Positions 1-7,870 of a stretch of DNA of 11,886 nt are shown piece after piece (position 1 is the first letter of the stretch; each line of letters opens with the position of its first letter). This DNA comes from Candidatus Poseidoniales archaeon. Its GTDB lineage: Archaea > Thermoplasmatota > Poseidoniia > MGIII > CG-Epi1. The notes under the pieces were generated by a model. That model ran no database searches. It had not been told where the DNA came from and worked only from the letters and a program-made list of their open reading frames with translations. Both the position numbers and the translations under genes were made by a program. Where the stretch lies: the NCBI GenBank assembly GCA_015658585.1, contig DQOP01000025.1, positions 1 to 11,886 of the forward strand, written 5' to 3'.

Positions 1-816
1 AAGATTGGACGTAATCCAGTCCATGTTGGAACTTGGACAAGTGAACCAGTTACATTTGACATTGCTTTAAACATAAATTCTTTTGATGTCTGGTGGGAAA
101 ATTTAGAGGATAATGACGGCACCTGTGAATGGACAATTACAATTCAAGTGAATGACCAGGATATTAGCGAAGATACGAGCGATTGTCAGCATAACGGTGA
201 AGAGCTAGAGAAAGGTAGCCATAATCTAGGGACAAGCATTAATTTAGTAGCAGGAGACACCATTGGAATTGATTTAGTTTTTGAGGGATGGGATGATATA
301 AAAATACATTATGACAATGTGACTTATGATACTGGGCTCGGCATAACTGGAAGCCACCTGTACTTATTCAATGGAATCTGGAAAGGAAACATGGTGAGCA
401 TAGAATTCGCCGAAGCATGGCCTACGAACTGGGAGACAAACCTTGACGGCAAATATGTGATGGTGATGGGAGATGATGGGTACATGGTAGACAATGACAT
501 GGCAAGTGTGAGAGATGGAAATGAATATTCCTTTCAGGGAAATAATAGCACTACTATTGAAGTTACATCCACTGTGATTGAATGGACCGAAATAACTGGA
601 ACTGGGATAAAGATAATGATGGACTACACGACTTTTAATCATATGCCCGGAAACAATACTGGAAATGGAACTATGGGTAATCCACCTAGAGTTACTTTAA
701 TTCTTGAAAAGGCGATAATACTCCTTGATGATGATGGTATCCTAGGCTTACCTGGATTCGAGATGATTATAGCTATTCCTGCAATAGCTTTTGCGGCAAG
801 AAGAACTAGGAACTGA
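1..816 (+). CDS. Secreted/surface protein, C-terminal part, with LPGFE archaeosortase-type tail
   Basis: The reading frame is open from the first base, so the 5' end lies outside the window; 271 residues are visible. A GTG at 148 could be read as a start but nothing supports it, and the sequence before it has the same character. The body is rich in Trp, Asp, Asn, Thr and Gly with alternating hydrophobic residues, as in extracellular beta-sandwich domains. Several N-x-S/T glycosylation sequons are present (an NVT, then an NNST, NNT and NGT cluster near the C terminus). The last 24 residues carry the motif LPGFE (codons 748-762), then about 13 hydrophobic residues, then an Arg-rich end (ARRTRN). 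This is the tripartite layout of PGF-CTERM sorting signals, recognised and cut by archaeosortases; a candidate enzyme is encoded at 8667-9509. I do not recognise the body of the protein. The tail assignment is fairly sure, the function unknown. Confidence 0.75.
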   Translation, partial: KIGRNPVHVGTWTSEPVTFDIALNINSFDVWWENLEDNDGTCEWTITIQVNDQDISEDTSDCQHNGEELEKGSHNLGTSINLVAGDTIGIDLVFEGWDDIKIHYDNVTYDTGLGITGSHLYLFNGIWKGNMVSIEFAEAWPTNWETNLDGKYVMVMGDDGYMVDNDMASVRDGNEYSFQGNNSTTIEVTSTVIEWTEITGTGIKIMMDYTTFNHMPGNNTGNGTMGNPPRVTLILEKAIILLDDDGILGLPGFEMIIAIPAIAFAARRTRN

Positions 817-1897
817 ACGATAGCATTCTCTGTATCGGTTTTGACGCTCTCTGAACAATTTTCTCAGGAAGTGTTACTTCCCACTTAGAAAGGTCACTGC
901 CTGAATCGATGGCCTCCAGTATGGGCCGAATCTTATCTAGGGAGATTTGGGCCATATGACTGCAACGAATCGAACAGGCTGTTGCAAACTCCACTGTCGG
1001 AAATTCTTCCATCAGGTTCGATGTTAACTCACATTCGGAAGCAATGAAGGCTTTCTCAAGACCTCCATTCCTGACTCGGCGGGAAATATCATTGCTGATC
1101 TGGGTGGTACTTCCATAGAAATCGGCCTCCTGCAATACTTCAGGTTTACACTCCCAATGAACATAAAGCATCCGATTTTCACTATCCCTATCAATTCCAA
1201 ATGTTCTTCTAACGGACAATATGTCCTCTAAACTAAATTTCTCGTGAACTTGACAGACTGCGCCCTTGGTACCATTATCATTTCCAGGATACAAGATTTT
1301 CTTCTTTCCTTTTAAGACCATTTCCAGATTCTGAGCAAAGAAGAGATCCGGGACAAATATTAATTCATCTCCGGGCATTTCCAGAGCTATTTGTTCTGCA
1401 TTAGCTGAAGTACAACAAACATCACATTCAGCTTTCGCTTCGGCATAACTATTGATATAGATCATGACCGGGACACCAGGGTATTTCTCCTTGAGATTCC
1501 TTACATCCTGGGCACTGAAATCATCAGCCAACGAACAGCCGGCCGTTTTATCAGCAATCAGAACCGTCTTTTCGGGATTCAGGATCTTGGCAGTCTCTGC
1601 CATAAATCTCACGCCATTGAATATAATATACTGAGAATCGGTCTGAACCGCAGTCATACTCAATGCAAGGGAATCTCCTTGTTCATTCTGTTCGGAAATA
1701 CCAAAGACCAGCGGCTCCATGTAATTGTGCCCAAGTATGACCACGTCATGCTTCTTCTTCAACTCCAGTATTCTATGTACGGTACTTGCATGGGCCTCAA
1801 TATCTATTGGAGTCAAAGTGGGGTTGTTACGTGAATAAATCTCTTCTTTTACAGACTCCAGGGTCAAATCATGAGTTACGGCAGAACTAGATTCCAT
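806..1897 (-). CDS. nadA: Quinolinate synthase NadA
   Basis: Makes quinolinate from iminoaspartate and dihydroxyacetone phosphate in NAD biosynthesis, using an oxygen-sensitive [4Fe-4S] cluster. The 363 residues match the family in length and order. Visible landmarks are GHNY (His57, Tyr59), GDSLALS (Ser76), GVRFMAETAKIL (95-106), AGC (Cys121), CCTSANA (Cys162), HWEC (His247, Glu249), GSTTQI and a C-terminal CSIRC (Cys308, Cys312). Cys121, Cys162 and Cys312 fit the three cluster ligands of known NadA proteins. The family's usual HYYQ and HPEC appear here as HNYM and HWEC, and the usual GTE near the C terminus is ASE, so this is a divergent branch with the key residues kept. The ATG at 1897 has a TATA-like box about 33 bases upstream and no Shine-Dalgarno, so the leader is short. 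It is divergent from the SUF operon that could supply its cluster. Its 3' end overlaps the convergent surface-protein gene by 11 bases. No nadB or nadC is in the window. Confidence 0.95.
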   Translation of the reverse strand: MESSSAVTHDLTLESVKEEIYSRNNPTLTPIDIEAHASTVHRILELKKKHDVVILGHNYMEPLVFGISEQNEQGDSLALSMTAVQTDSQYIIFNGVRFMAETAKILNPEKTVLIADKTAGCSLADDFSAQDVRNLKEKYPGVPVMIYINSYAEAKAECDVCCTSANAEQIALEMPGDELIFVPDLFFAQNLEMVLKGKKKILYPGNDNGTKGAVCQVHEKFSLEDILSVRRTFGIDRDSENRMLYVHWECKPEVLQEADFYGSTTQISNDISRRVRNGGLEKAFIASECELTSNLMEEFPTVEFATACSIRCSHMAQISLDKIRPILEAIDSGSDLSKWEVTLPEKIVQRASKPIQRMLSFSS

Positions 1898-1906
1898 AGG
1901 TACGCG

Positions 1907-1918
1907 ATTGCACGCAAT
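1907..1918. promoter_or_regulatory. Short inverted repeat at the nadA start region
   Basis: ATTGC-AC-GCAAT is a 5+2+5 inverted repeat lying 9 bases before the nadA start codon, at or just upstream of the transcription start expected from the TATA-like box at 1927-1934. Its placement would suit a repressor site for nadA, but it is short and could be chance. Confidence 0.25.
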
Positions 1919-1926
1919 ATGCAGGG

Positions 1927-1934
1927 ATATAAAT
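1927..1934 (-). promoter_or_regulatory. TATA-like box for nadA
   Basis: On the minus strand this reads ATTTATAT. Its centre is about 33 bases before the nadA ATG, which predicts a transcript beginning roughly 5-10 bases before the start codon. That agrees with the absence of a Shine-Dalgarno sequence. Confidence 0.5.
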
Positions 1935-1964
1935 GTAATGTTCAGTCGTTTTACAAAGGTGACT

Positions 1965-1972
1965 TTTAAATA
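1965..1972 (+). promoter_or_regulatory. TATA-like box for the SUF operon
   Basis: TTTAAATA lies with its centre about 43 bases before the ATG of the regulator gene. An archaeal start about 25 bases downstream would fall near 1993-1997, giving a leader of 14-18 bases that still contains the Shine-Dalgarno at 1997-2003. The palindrome at 1977-1993 fills exactly the space between this box and the expected start. Confidence 0.55.
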
Positions 1973-1976
1973 GGAC

Positions 1977-1993
1977 TAATTTGGTCCAAATTA
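1977..1993. promoter_or_regulatory. Perfect 17-bp palindrome, probable operator of the SUF operon
   Basis: TAATTTGGTCCAAATTA is a perfect 8+1+8 palindrome, a good size for a homodimeric winged-helix regulator. It sits between the TATA-like box (1965-1972) and the expected transcription start, where a bound protein would block initiation. The first gene of the operon encodes an Rrf2-family regulator, so self-repression of the operon is the simplest reading. The sequence is not the classical IscR type 1 site as I know it. That the Rrf2 protein binds here is inferred, not shown. Confidence 0.6.
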
Positions 1994-1996
1994 CCT

Positions 1997-2003
1997 GAGG
2001 TGA
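1997..2003 (+). promoter_or_regulatory. Strong Shine-Dalgarno for the SUF regulator gene
   Basis: GAGGTGA is complementary to the usual 3' end of archaeal 16S rRNA and ends 7 bases before the ATG at 2011. It favours 2011 over the second in-frame ATG at 2014. Confidence 0.7.
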
Positions 2004-2010
2004 AGACACC

Positions 2011-2466
2011 ATGATGAGAATAAACAAACTGACGGACTACGGGATAGTAGTCATGACGAGAATCGCAGATATGGATCAGAGCAGGGTACATACTGCTAGA
2101 GAAATCTCTGAAGACACCAGAATCCCTTTACCAACAGTTACCAGACTTCTAAAGACATTGTCAGGTAATGGATTATTGGATTCTCAAAGAGGAAGTCAAG
2201 GGGGTTATTCCCTTTCAAGATCTTCAGATGATATATCTGTTGCAGATATAATAGAAATCTTTGAAGGCCCAATAGCCCTTACTGAATGTTCAACGAATAC
2301 CTGTAAATGCGTATATGAGACGAAATGTAGTGTAGAAGAACCATGGCAAAAAATAAACGACACTGTAAAAAATGCGCTTGAAGGAATCTCGTTAAATCAA
2401 ATGGCTGGTAAAAATCAGAACGAAGGGCTGTTAAATCTCTCGATGAACTATAGTGGTGGAATGTGA
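2011..2466 (+). CDS. Rrf2-family SUF system regulator (IscR/SufR-like)
   Basis: A 151-residue DNA-binding regulator, first gene of the SUF operon. It opens with the Rrf2 hallmark [17 protein letters not shown], followed by a winged helix-turn-helix (about 25-70, with [11 protein letters not shown] and the wing [11 protein letters not shown]), a dimer segment with the family motif EGPIALTEC (85-93), then a C-terminal helix. Four cysteines lie in the sensor loop: Cys93, Cys98, Cys100 and Cys106. IscR-type proteins bind an Fe-S cluster with three cysteines in this loop, so cluster sensing is likely, with one of Cys98 or Cys100 extra. The sequence closely resembles the gammaproteobacterial class of SUF regulators found at the head of Rrf2-sufBCDS operons, which points to transfer from bacteria together with the operon. 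The start is set by the Shine-Dalgarno at 1997-2003. The stop overlaps the GTG start of sufB by 4 bases. Confidence 0.92.
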   Translation: MMRINKLTDYGIVVMTRIADMDQSRVHTAREISEDTRIPLPTVTRLLKTLSGNGLLDSQRGSQGGYSLSRSSDDISVADIIEIFEGPIALTECSTNTCKCVYETKCSVEEPWQKINDTVKNALEGISLNQMAGKNQNEGLLNLSMNYSGGM

Positions 2467-3917
2467 ACCCAGATTCCGAAACTGAAATGCTGAAAGGATT
2501 CGCAGAGCAGGAATACAAATATGGATTTGTCACAAATATCGAATCTGATACCTTGCCACCAGGGTTAAACGAAGATGTTATCAAATTTATTTCTAATAAG
2601 AAAGGAGAGCCAAAGTGGCTAACTGACTGGAGACTAAAGGCCTACAAAATATGGCTGAAAATGAAGGAGCCTCATTGGGCCAATATTGAATATCCTCCTA
2701 TAGATTATCAAGCAATCAGTTACTTTTCAGCCCCTAAAAATGCTGCTGATGGACCAAAAAGTTTGGACGAGGTTGATCCCGAACTAATTAAAACTTACAA
2801 TAAACTTGGTATTCCTCTTGAAGAACAGGAGATTCTTGCCGGCGTCGCAGTGGATGCTGTTTTTGACTCTATGTCTGTAGCGACTACATTCAAAGATAGA
2901 CTGGCGGAGAAAGGTGTGATTTTCTGTTCTTTTTCTGAAGCGGTCAAGGAACATCCGGAATTAATTAAGAAATACATGGGTTCTGTGGTACCTCAATCTG
3001 ACAATTTCTTTGCTGCATTGAACTCAGCTGTATTCACAGATGGATCCTTCTGCTACATACCTCCCAACACAAAATGTCCAATGGAACTTTCAACTTATTT
3101 CCGAATTAATGAACCAAATACAGGCCAATTTGAAAGAACATTGATAGTGGCAGACAAAGGTTCGTACGTCTCATATCTGGAAGGATGCACAGCCCCTAAA
3201 CGCGATGAGAACCAACTACACGCTGCAGTTGTGGAATTAGTGGCCCTGGATGATGCTGTGATAAAATATTCAACTGTTCAAAACTGGTACCCCGGTGACA
3301 AGAACGGCAAGGGTGGAATCTATAACTTCGTAACGAAAAGGGGAGCTTGTAGAGGAAAATCATCGAAAATAACCTGGACTCAAGTTGAAACTGGTTCAGC
3401 TATAACCTGGAAATACCCCTCATGCATACTTCAAGGCGATAATTCCACAGGTGAATTTTATTCAGTGGCATTGTCGGCGTTGAAACAGCAAGCGGATACA
3501 GGGACCAAGATGATCCATCTGGGAAAGAATACGAAGAGTACGATAATTTCCAAAGGAATATCTGCAGCAAGAGGTCAGAACACGTATCGTGGGCAGGTTA
3601 TGATAAAAAAATCTGCAGAGGGCGCTCGAAATTATTCTCAATGTGATTCTCTCCTAATCGGTAATAAATGTGGTGCTCACACCTTTCCGTATTTAGATGT
3701 CAGGAATACAAAATCACACATCGAACATGAAGCCTCAACATCAAAGATTGGGGAGGACCAAATGTTTTACTGTAAGCAGAGAGGAATATCGGAAGAGGAT
3801 GCTATCAACTTGATAGTAAATGGATTCTGCAAGGAAGTTTTCAGGGAATTACCAATGGAATTTGCCGTTGAGGCTCAACGATTGTTAGAGGTCTCTCTGG
3901 AAGGAAGTGTAGGTTAG
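2463..3917 (+). CDS. sufB: Fe-S cluster assembly scaffold protein SufB
   Basis: Core scaffold subunit of the cytoplasmic SufBC2D complex on which clusters are built from sulfide, iron and electrons. At 484 residues it is of typical SufB length and conserved throughout: YKYGF near the N terminus, [23 protein letters not shown] (about 174-196), [11 protein letters not shown] (235-245), and the C-terminal core with [12 protein letters not shown] (Cys403) and [14 protein letters not shown] (Glu432). Cys403 corresponds to the E. coli SufB cysteine thought to seed the cluster at the SufB-SufD interface. I chose the GTG at 2463, which overlaps the regulator stop (GTGA) and follows a GGTGGA at 2455-2460. 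An ATG at 2487 would lose only 8 residues and cannot be excluded. It is followed 4 bases later by sufC. Confidence 0.97.
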   Translation: MNPDSETEMLKGFAEQEYKYGFVTNIESDTLPPGLNEDVIKFISNKKGEPKWLTDWRLKAYKIWLKMKEPHWANIEYPPIDYQAISYFSAPKNAADGPKSLDEVDPELIKTYNKLGIPLEEQEILAGVAVDAVFDSMSVATTFKDRLAEKGVIFCSFSEAVKEHPELIKKYMGSVVPQSDNFFAALNSAVFTDGSFCYIPPNTKCPMELSTYFRINEPNTGQFERTLIVADKGSYVSYLEGCTAPKRDENQLHAAVVELVALDDAVIKYSTVQNWYPGDKNGKGGIYNFVTKRGACRGKSSKITWTQVETGSAITWKYPSCILQGDNSTGEFYSVALSALKQQADTGTKMIHLGKNTKSTIISKGISAARGQNTYRGQVMIKKSAEGARNYSQCDSLLIGNKCGAHTFPYLDVRNTKSHIEHEASTSKIGEDQMFYCKQRGISEEDAINLIVNGFCKEVFRELPMEFAVEAQRLLEVSLEGSVG

Positions 3918-3921
3918 AAAT

Positions 3922-4674
3922 ATGCTAAAAATAGAAAATTTACATGTAAGTATTGGTGGAAACCAGATTCTAAAAGGAATAAATCTGGAAGTAAAAGCTG
4001 GGGAAACACATGCTATCATGGGACCCAATGGATCTGGGAAGTCAACTCTGGCACAAGTATTGGCTGGGCATGAAGAATACGAGATTACTGATGGAAAAAT
4101 CGAATACCTAAGTAAAGACCTACTTGGAATGGATATTGAGGAAAGGGCCTGCGAGGGTATATTTCTAGCGTTCCAGTATCCGGTTGAATTACCGGGTGTG
4201 AACAATACATACTTCCTGAAATCAGCCTTGAACGCTCAGCGGAAGTACAGGGGAGAAAAGGAAATGGATGCAATGGAATTTATAGATCTCATAGGTGATA
4301 AGATCAAATTACTCAACCTGAACGATTCACTACTCAAAAGGCCTGTCAATGAAGGGTTTTCAGGTGGAGAGAAAAAAAGAAACGAAATCTTCCAGATGGC
4401 AGTTTTAGAACCTAAATTGGCACTCCTTGACGAAACTGATTCGGGGCTTGATATTGATGCATTACGCGTTGTGGCAAACGGCATAAATTCTATGAGAAAA
4501 GAAGAAAATGCAATTATCATAGTTACTCATTATCAAAGGTTACTGAATTATATTGTCCCCGATTTTGTCCATGTTCTGGTAGACGGGAAGATAATCAATT
4601 CGGGTGACAAGAATCTTGCTCTGGAATTAGAGGAAAAAGGATACGACCGTATTGTTGAAGAAGCTAAGGCATAA
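3922..4674 (+). CDS. sufC: Fe-S cluster assembly ATPase SufC
   Basis: ABC-type ATPase that drives conformational change in SufBC2D. It is a soluble ATP-binding subunit with no membrane partner. The 250 residues show Walker A GPNGSGKST (34-42), Q-loop around FQYP (84-87), signature SGGEKKR (147-153), Walker B LALLDE (166-171), D-loop SGLD (174-177) and switch His203 (VTHYQR). The signature SGGEKKR in place of the usual LSGGQ, with NEIFQMA after it, is characteristic of SufC. The ATG at 3922 lies 4 bases after the sufB stop. The stop codon directly abuts the sufD ATG, indicating cotranscription and probably coupled translation. Confidence 0.98.
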   Translation: MLKIENLHVSIGGNQILKGINLEVKAGETHAIMGPNGSGKSTLAQVLAGHEEYEITDGKIEYLSKDLLGMDIEERACEGIFLAFQYPVELPGVNNTYFLKSALNAQRKYRGEKEMDAMEFIDLIGDKIKLLNLNDSLLKRPVNEGFSGGEKKRNEIFQMAVLEPKLALLDETDSGLDIDALRVVANGINSMRKEENAIIIVTHYQRLLNYIVPDFVHVLVDGKIINSGDKNLALELEEKGYDRIVEEAKA

Positions 4675-5895
4675 ATGAAAGCTGTGGAAACATTTACTAC
4701 AGATTTTGAGAGCACACTGGACTTGCCTGATGACAATCTAAATCTTCTCAGACGAGAATCATTTGAGGAATTCAAGAAACATGGTTTACCTACACGTAAG
4801 GAAGAATATTGGAAGTATTCAGATCCCTCTATTATTTCTAACCTTGAATTGGAATTCGTCTCTTCCGGTCAATATGAAGATGAAAATTACGATGTAATAT
4901 TGGTTAATGGTAAAATTGTAAAGAGATTTAAAGATTGCCAAATGGGAGATATATCTGAAGGATTAAGAAGTGGGAATCTTGGTGAGGATTTATTTAAAAA
5001 GAAGGATAAACCATTTCTGAATCTGAACAATGCATTCGCAATAAATGGATGTTATCTGATATTAGAATCCACCTCAAGACAGACAATAAGAATATTGAAT
5101 CTGATAACGAACGAAGGTAAATATCAAGCCGTACACCCCAGATGTGTAATTATAGCTAAAAGGAATAGTGAATCCGTTATATTTGAAGAGTTTAGAATAA
5201 TGGGAAATGGAACTAGTTTCGTCAATTCCGTAACTGATGTCATTATAGAGGATGGCGCGAATCTGGAGCATATCATTATGGACGATTTTGCAGAGAACAC
5301 GTATCATGTGGCAAATGTATGTGTAAAACAGTACAAAGACAGTAATTTTGTCTCGCATAACTTCTCGATGGGAAAGAAATTTGCAAGAAGAGATTTCAAT
5401 GTCGAATTGAATCAATCTGGCGCAAACTGTAACCTATTTGGGTTATATTTTGTTGATGAGGAAAACCACATAGATCACCACACAACGATTGACCACAAGG
5501 AAGCACATTGTAACAGCAAAGAGCATTACAAAGGCATTCTGAGTGGAAAATCAACCGGTGTATTCAACGGTAGGATCCATGTCCATCCAGGCGCCCAAAA
5601 AACGGATGCGATACAGAACAACCAGAACTTACTTCTTAGTGACGACGCAATCATTCATACAAAACCCGAACTGGAGATATATGCTGATGATGTAAAGTGT
5701 ACACACGGTGCGACTATAGGACCATTAGATGAGAAAGGACTATTCTATTTGAGATCAAGAGGCCTGAACAGGAAAGAAGCACAGCAAATACTGATGAGGG
5801 CCTATGTCAATGAAATCATTGAGAACGTTTCAGATGAGAAAATTAGGTCCGAATTGATGGAACTGATTCTGGATAGGTTACCCAAGGGAGACTGA
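4675..5895 (+). CDS. sufD: Fe-S cluster assembly protein SufD
   Basis: Partner of SufB in the SufBC2D scaffold, required for iron entry and cluster assembly. The 406 residues show a variable N-terminal helical part (including LPTRKEEYWKYSD at 38-50, typical of SufD), then a beta-helix core with HHTTIDH (268-274), HYKGILSGKSTGVFNGRI (284-301), HPGAQKTDA (304-312) and a C-terminal block containing DDVKCTHGATIG. Cys342 and His344 of CTHGAT match the E. coli SufD Cys358/His360 pair at the SufB-SufD interface. The gene starts immediately after the sufC stop and its own stop abuts the sufS ATG. The many Fe-S-relevant residues kept indicate an active scaffold, not a degenerate SufB paralogue. Confidence 0.96.
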   Translation: MKAVETFTTDFESTLDLPDDNLNLLRRESFEEFKKHGLPTRKEEYWKYSDPSIISNLELEFVSSGQYEDENYDVILVNGKIVKRFKDCQMGDISEGLRSGNLGEDLFKKKDKPFLNLNNAFAINGCYLILESTSRQTIRILNLITNEGKYQAVHPRCVIIAKRNSESVIFEEFRIMGNGTSFVNSVTDVIIEDGANLEHIIMDDFAENTYHVANVCVKQYKDSNFVSHNFSMGKKFARRDFNVELNQSGANCNLFGLYFVDEENHIDHHTTIDHKEAHCNSKEHYKGILSGKSTGVFNGRIHVHPGAQKTDAIQNNQNLLLSDDAIIHTKPELEIYADDVKCTHGATIGPLDEKGLFYLRSRGLNRKEAQQILMRAYVNEIIENVSDEKIRSELMELILDRLPKGD

Positions 5896-7110
5896 ATGTT
5901 GGATGAATCTCTAAAATCGGATTTTCCAACGTTAAAACAGAAGATAAATGGAAACGAATTGGTTTATCTGGACAATGCCGCCACCACTCAGAAACCTGAG
6001 AAAGTTATCAAGGCGCTTGAATCATATTACCGTTCAATAAACTCAAACATACATAGAGGAGTTCATACCTTGAGTATCAGAGCTACCAAGGCTTATGAGG
6101 AAGCGCGCTCAAAGGTTGCTGCATTCATAAATGCAGAACACCGAGAAGAGATAATATTCGTAAGAGGAGCTACCGAGGCGATCAATCTGGTTGCAAGCAG
6201 CTATGTTAGACCTATCTTAAAAGAAGATGACCAGATAATTATTTCTCAAATGGAACACCATGCCAACATTGTTCCCTGGCAGATTATATGTGAACAAAAA
6301 AAAGCTGAATTGAAAATTATACCCATGAATGTGAAAGGGGAATTACTAATCGAAGAAATCGAAGGGATGATTAGTGAAAAGACGAAATTCATATCGATTA
6401 ATCATGTTTCCAATTCTTTAGGAACTGTGAATCGAATAGAAGATGTTATCAAAATTGCCCATGGCAATAACATCCGGATTATGATAGATGGAGCGCAGGC
6501 CGTGCAACATCTTTCTGTAGATCTGATGAAACTAAATGCCGATTTTTATTGTTTCTCGGGCCATAAGGTCTACGCACCAACCGGAATTGGCGTATTGTAC
6601 GGTAAAAAAGAATTATTGGAAAAAATGCCACCCTACCAGGGTGGAGGTGACATGATCAAGTCTGTCACTTTTGAAAAGACCATCTACAATGATATACCAA
6701 ATAGATTTGAGGCTGGAACGCCAAATATTGCCGGTGCAATAGGATTAGGGGTTGCAATAGACTATCTTGTATCAATAGGAATTGAAAATATAGCTAAGCA
6801 TGAAAAAGAATTACTGGATTATGCTACCCAGGAGATTAGAAAAATCGAAGGGGTGCGAATAATTGGGAATGCAGTTGAGAAAGCTAGCGTCTTATCATTT
6901 GTTATTGAAGAGATACATCCTCATGATATAGGAACCATACTGGACAAACAGGGTGTTGCAATCCGGACCGGGCATCATTGTACTCAACCAACCATGGATT
7001 TCTATGGTATTCCTGCTACTGCAAGAGCATCCTTTGCAATTTACAACTCCAGAAAAGATGTGGATACACTGATAAAGTCTGTAAAAAAAACGATTGAGGT
7101 GTTTACATGA
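5896..7110 (+). CDS. sufS: Cysteine desulfurase SufS
   Basis: PLP enzyme that takes sulfur from L-cysteine, leaving alanine, and holds it as a persulfide for transfer to SufU. The 404 residues are of standard length for the group II (SufS/CsdA) type. Visible are YLDNAATTQKP (24-34), NIHRGVHTLS (51-60), RGATEAINLVA (90-100), EHHAN (120-124, with the PLP-stacking His), DGAQ (Asp198), the PLP lysine in FSGHKVYAPTGIG (Lys224), RFEAGTPN (270-277), the catalytic loop RTGHHCTQP (Cys362) and the substrate-binding Arg377. The short rigid loop around Cys362 marks group II, which needs a partner such as SufU or SufE. A GGGAG 5 bases before the ATG supports the start. The stop overlaps sufU as ATGA. Confidence 0.97.
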   Translation: MLDESLKSDFPTLKQKINGNELVYLDNAATTQKPEKVIKALESYYRSINSNIHRGVHTLSIRATKAYEEARSKVAAFINAEHREEIIFVRGATEAINLVASSYVRPILKEDDQIIISQMEHHANIVPWQIICEQKKAELKIIPMNVKGELLIEEIEGMISEKTKFISINHVSNSLGTVNRIEDVIKIAHGNNIRIMIDGAQAVQHLSVDLMKLNADFYCFSGHKVYAPTGIGVLYGKKELLEKMPPYQGGGDMIKSVTFEKTIYNDIPNRFEAGTPNIAGAIGLGVAIDYLVSIGIENIAKHEKELLDYATQEIRKIEGVRIIGNAVEKASVLSFVIEEIHPHDIGTILDKQGVAIRTGHHCTQPTMDFYGIPATARASFAIYNSRKDVDTLIKSVKKTIEVFT

Positions 7111-7547
7111 GTGAATGGGATGAGCTATACATGGAGGTAATTCTTGATCACAACAAAAATCCAAGAAACAAAGGGAAAATTGAGGGTTATACACATAGTG
7201 CTGATGGGCACAACCCATTATGCGGTGATCGCATCTCAATGCAAATAATTGTAGAGGATGATATTGTAACTGATGCTAGCTTCATAGGTTCTGGATGTGC
7301 AATATCTACTGCATCAGCCAGTATTTTGACAGAGACCATCAAAGGCATGAAAAGGACTGAGATTGAAAAATTATTCAAGGAATTCCATAATCTGGTGACC
7401 AGTGAAGATTCAGATGCGAGAACTGTTGGGAAATTCTCTGTCTTTGGTGGTGTGAGGAAATATCCTGCCAGAGTAAAATGCGCAACCCTTTCATGGCACG
7501 CTTTAATGGCTGCATTAGAGGGAAAAAAGGAGACCAGTACCGAATGA
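7107..7547 (+). CDS. sufU: SufU sulfurtransferase, zinc-dependent SufS partner
   Basis: A 146-residue IscU-fold protein. It carries the zinc and sulfur-transfer ligands Cys39 and Asp41 (NPLCGD), Cys64 (GSGCAIS) and Cys125 (RVKCATLSW). The segment between the second and third cysteines is long (about 85-120, including KFSVFGGVRKYP), the insertion that separates SufU from scaffold IscU. SufU accepts persulfide sulfur from SufS and is not itself the scaffold, which agrees with its place directly after sufS. The ATG overlaps the sufS stop by 4 bases and has a good Shine-Dalgarno, GAGGTG at 7096-7101. Its stop overlaps the next gene as ATGA. IscU is the alternative name for the fold, but the insertion and operon favour SufU. 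Confidence 0.93.
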   Translation: MSEWDELYMEVILDHNKNPRNKGKIEGYTHSADGHNPLCGDRISMQIIVEDDIVTDASFIGSGCAISTASASILTETIKGMKRTEIEKLFKEFHNLVTSEDSDARTVGKFSVFGGVRKYPARVKCATLSWHALMAALEGKKETSTE

Positions 7548-7867
7548 GTCCAAAAATCGAAGAAAAAATAGTAGAGGCCATAAAGAAGGTGTATGATCCT
7601 GAAATTCCAGTTAATATCTATGAACTGGGATTGATTTACAAGATCGATGTGAAGAAAGATGGTTTGGTTGACATAACAATGACATTAACCTCACCGTTTT
7701 GTCCAGTTGCAGGTTCTCTCCCCAAAGAGGTTGCGGCCCGCGCCTCTGAGGTTGAAGGAGTGACTAAAGCAAATGTTGACCTTGTATTCGAACCGCCTTG
7801 GAGCATGGACCTGATGTCCGAAGAGGCAAAATTGAAGCTTAATCTGACCGGAAACTTCCTAGCATAG
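7544..7867 (+). CDS. MIP18/DUF59-family Fe-S assembly factor (SufT-like)
   Basis: A 107-residue single-domain protein with the MIP18 signature: VYDPEIPVNIYELGLIY (16-32), then VDITMTLTSPFCP (42-54) with conserved Cys53, and a C-terminal FEPPWSMDLMSEEAK. Family members, including SufT of bacteria and CIA2/MIP18 of eukaryotes, act in Fe-S protein maturation, probably in cluster delivery. DUF59 genes often close bacterial SUF operons, matching this position. I place the start at the ATG at 7544, which overlaps the sufU stop (ATGA) and has AGGAGA about 10 bases upstream. The frame is open back to 7478, but that would overlap sufU by 70 bases and the extra residues do not look like the family. Confidence 0.92.
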   Translation: MSPKIEEKIVEAIKKVYDPEIPVNIYELGLIYKIDVKKDGLVDITMTLTSPFCPVAGSLPKEVAARASEVEGVTKANVDLVFEPPWSMDLMSEEAKLKLNLTGNFLA

Positions 7868-7870
7868 AAA

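Noticed and set aside
148..150. GTG as the start of the first surface-protein gene
   Set aside because: The frame is open and of the same extracellular character back to base 1, there is no signal peptide after the GTG, and no Shine-Dalgarno precedes it; the gene is simply cut by the window edge.
364..642. 92-codon open frame on the minus strand within the first surface-protein gene
   Set aside because: It has low-complexity His/Ser-rich content, no family resemblance and no ribosome-binding site; it is antisense to a convincing coding region.
5074..5415. 113-codon open frame on the minus strand within sufD
   Set aside because: It is fully antisense to conserved sufD, has Tyr/Ile/Ser-rich shadow composition and no start signals.
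7478..7543. Upstream extension of the MIP18-family gene
   Set aside because: The added 22 residues would overlap sufU by about 70 bases and are Arg/Lys/Gly-rich without family similarity. The ATG at 7544 has the ATGA overlap seen elsewhere in the operon.
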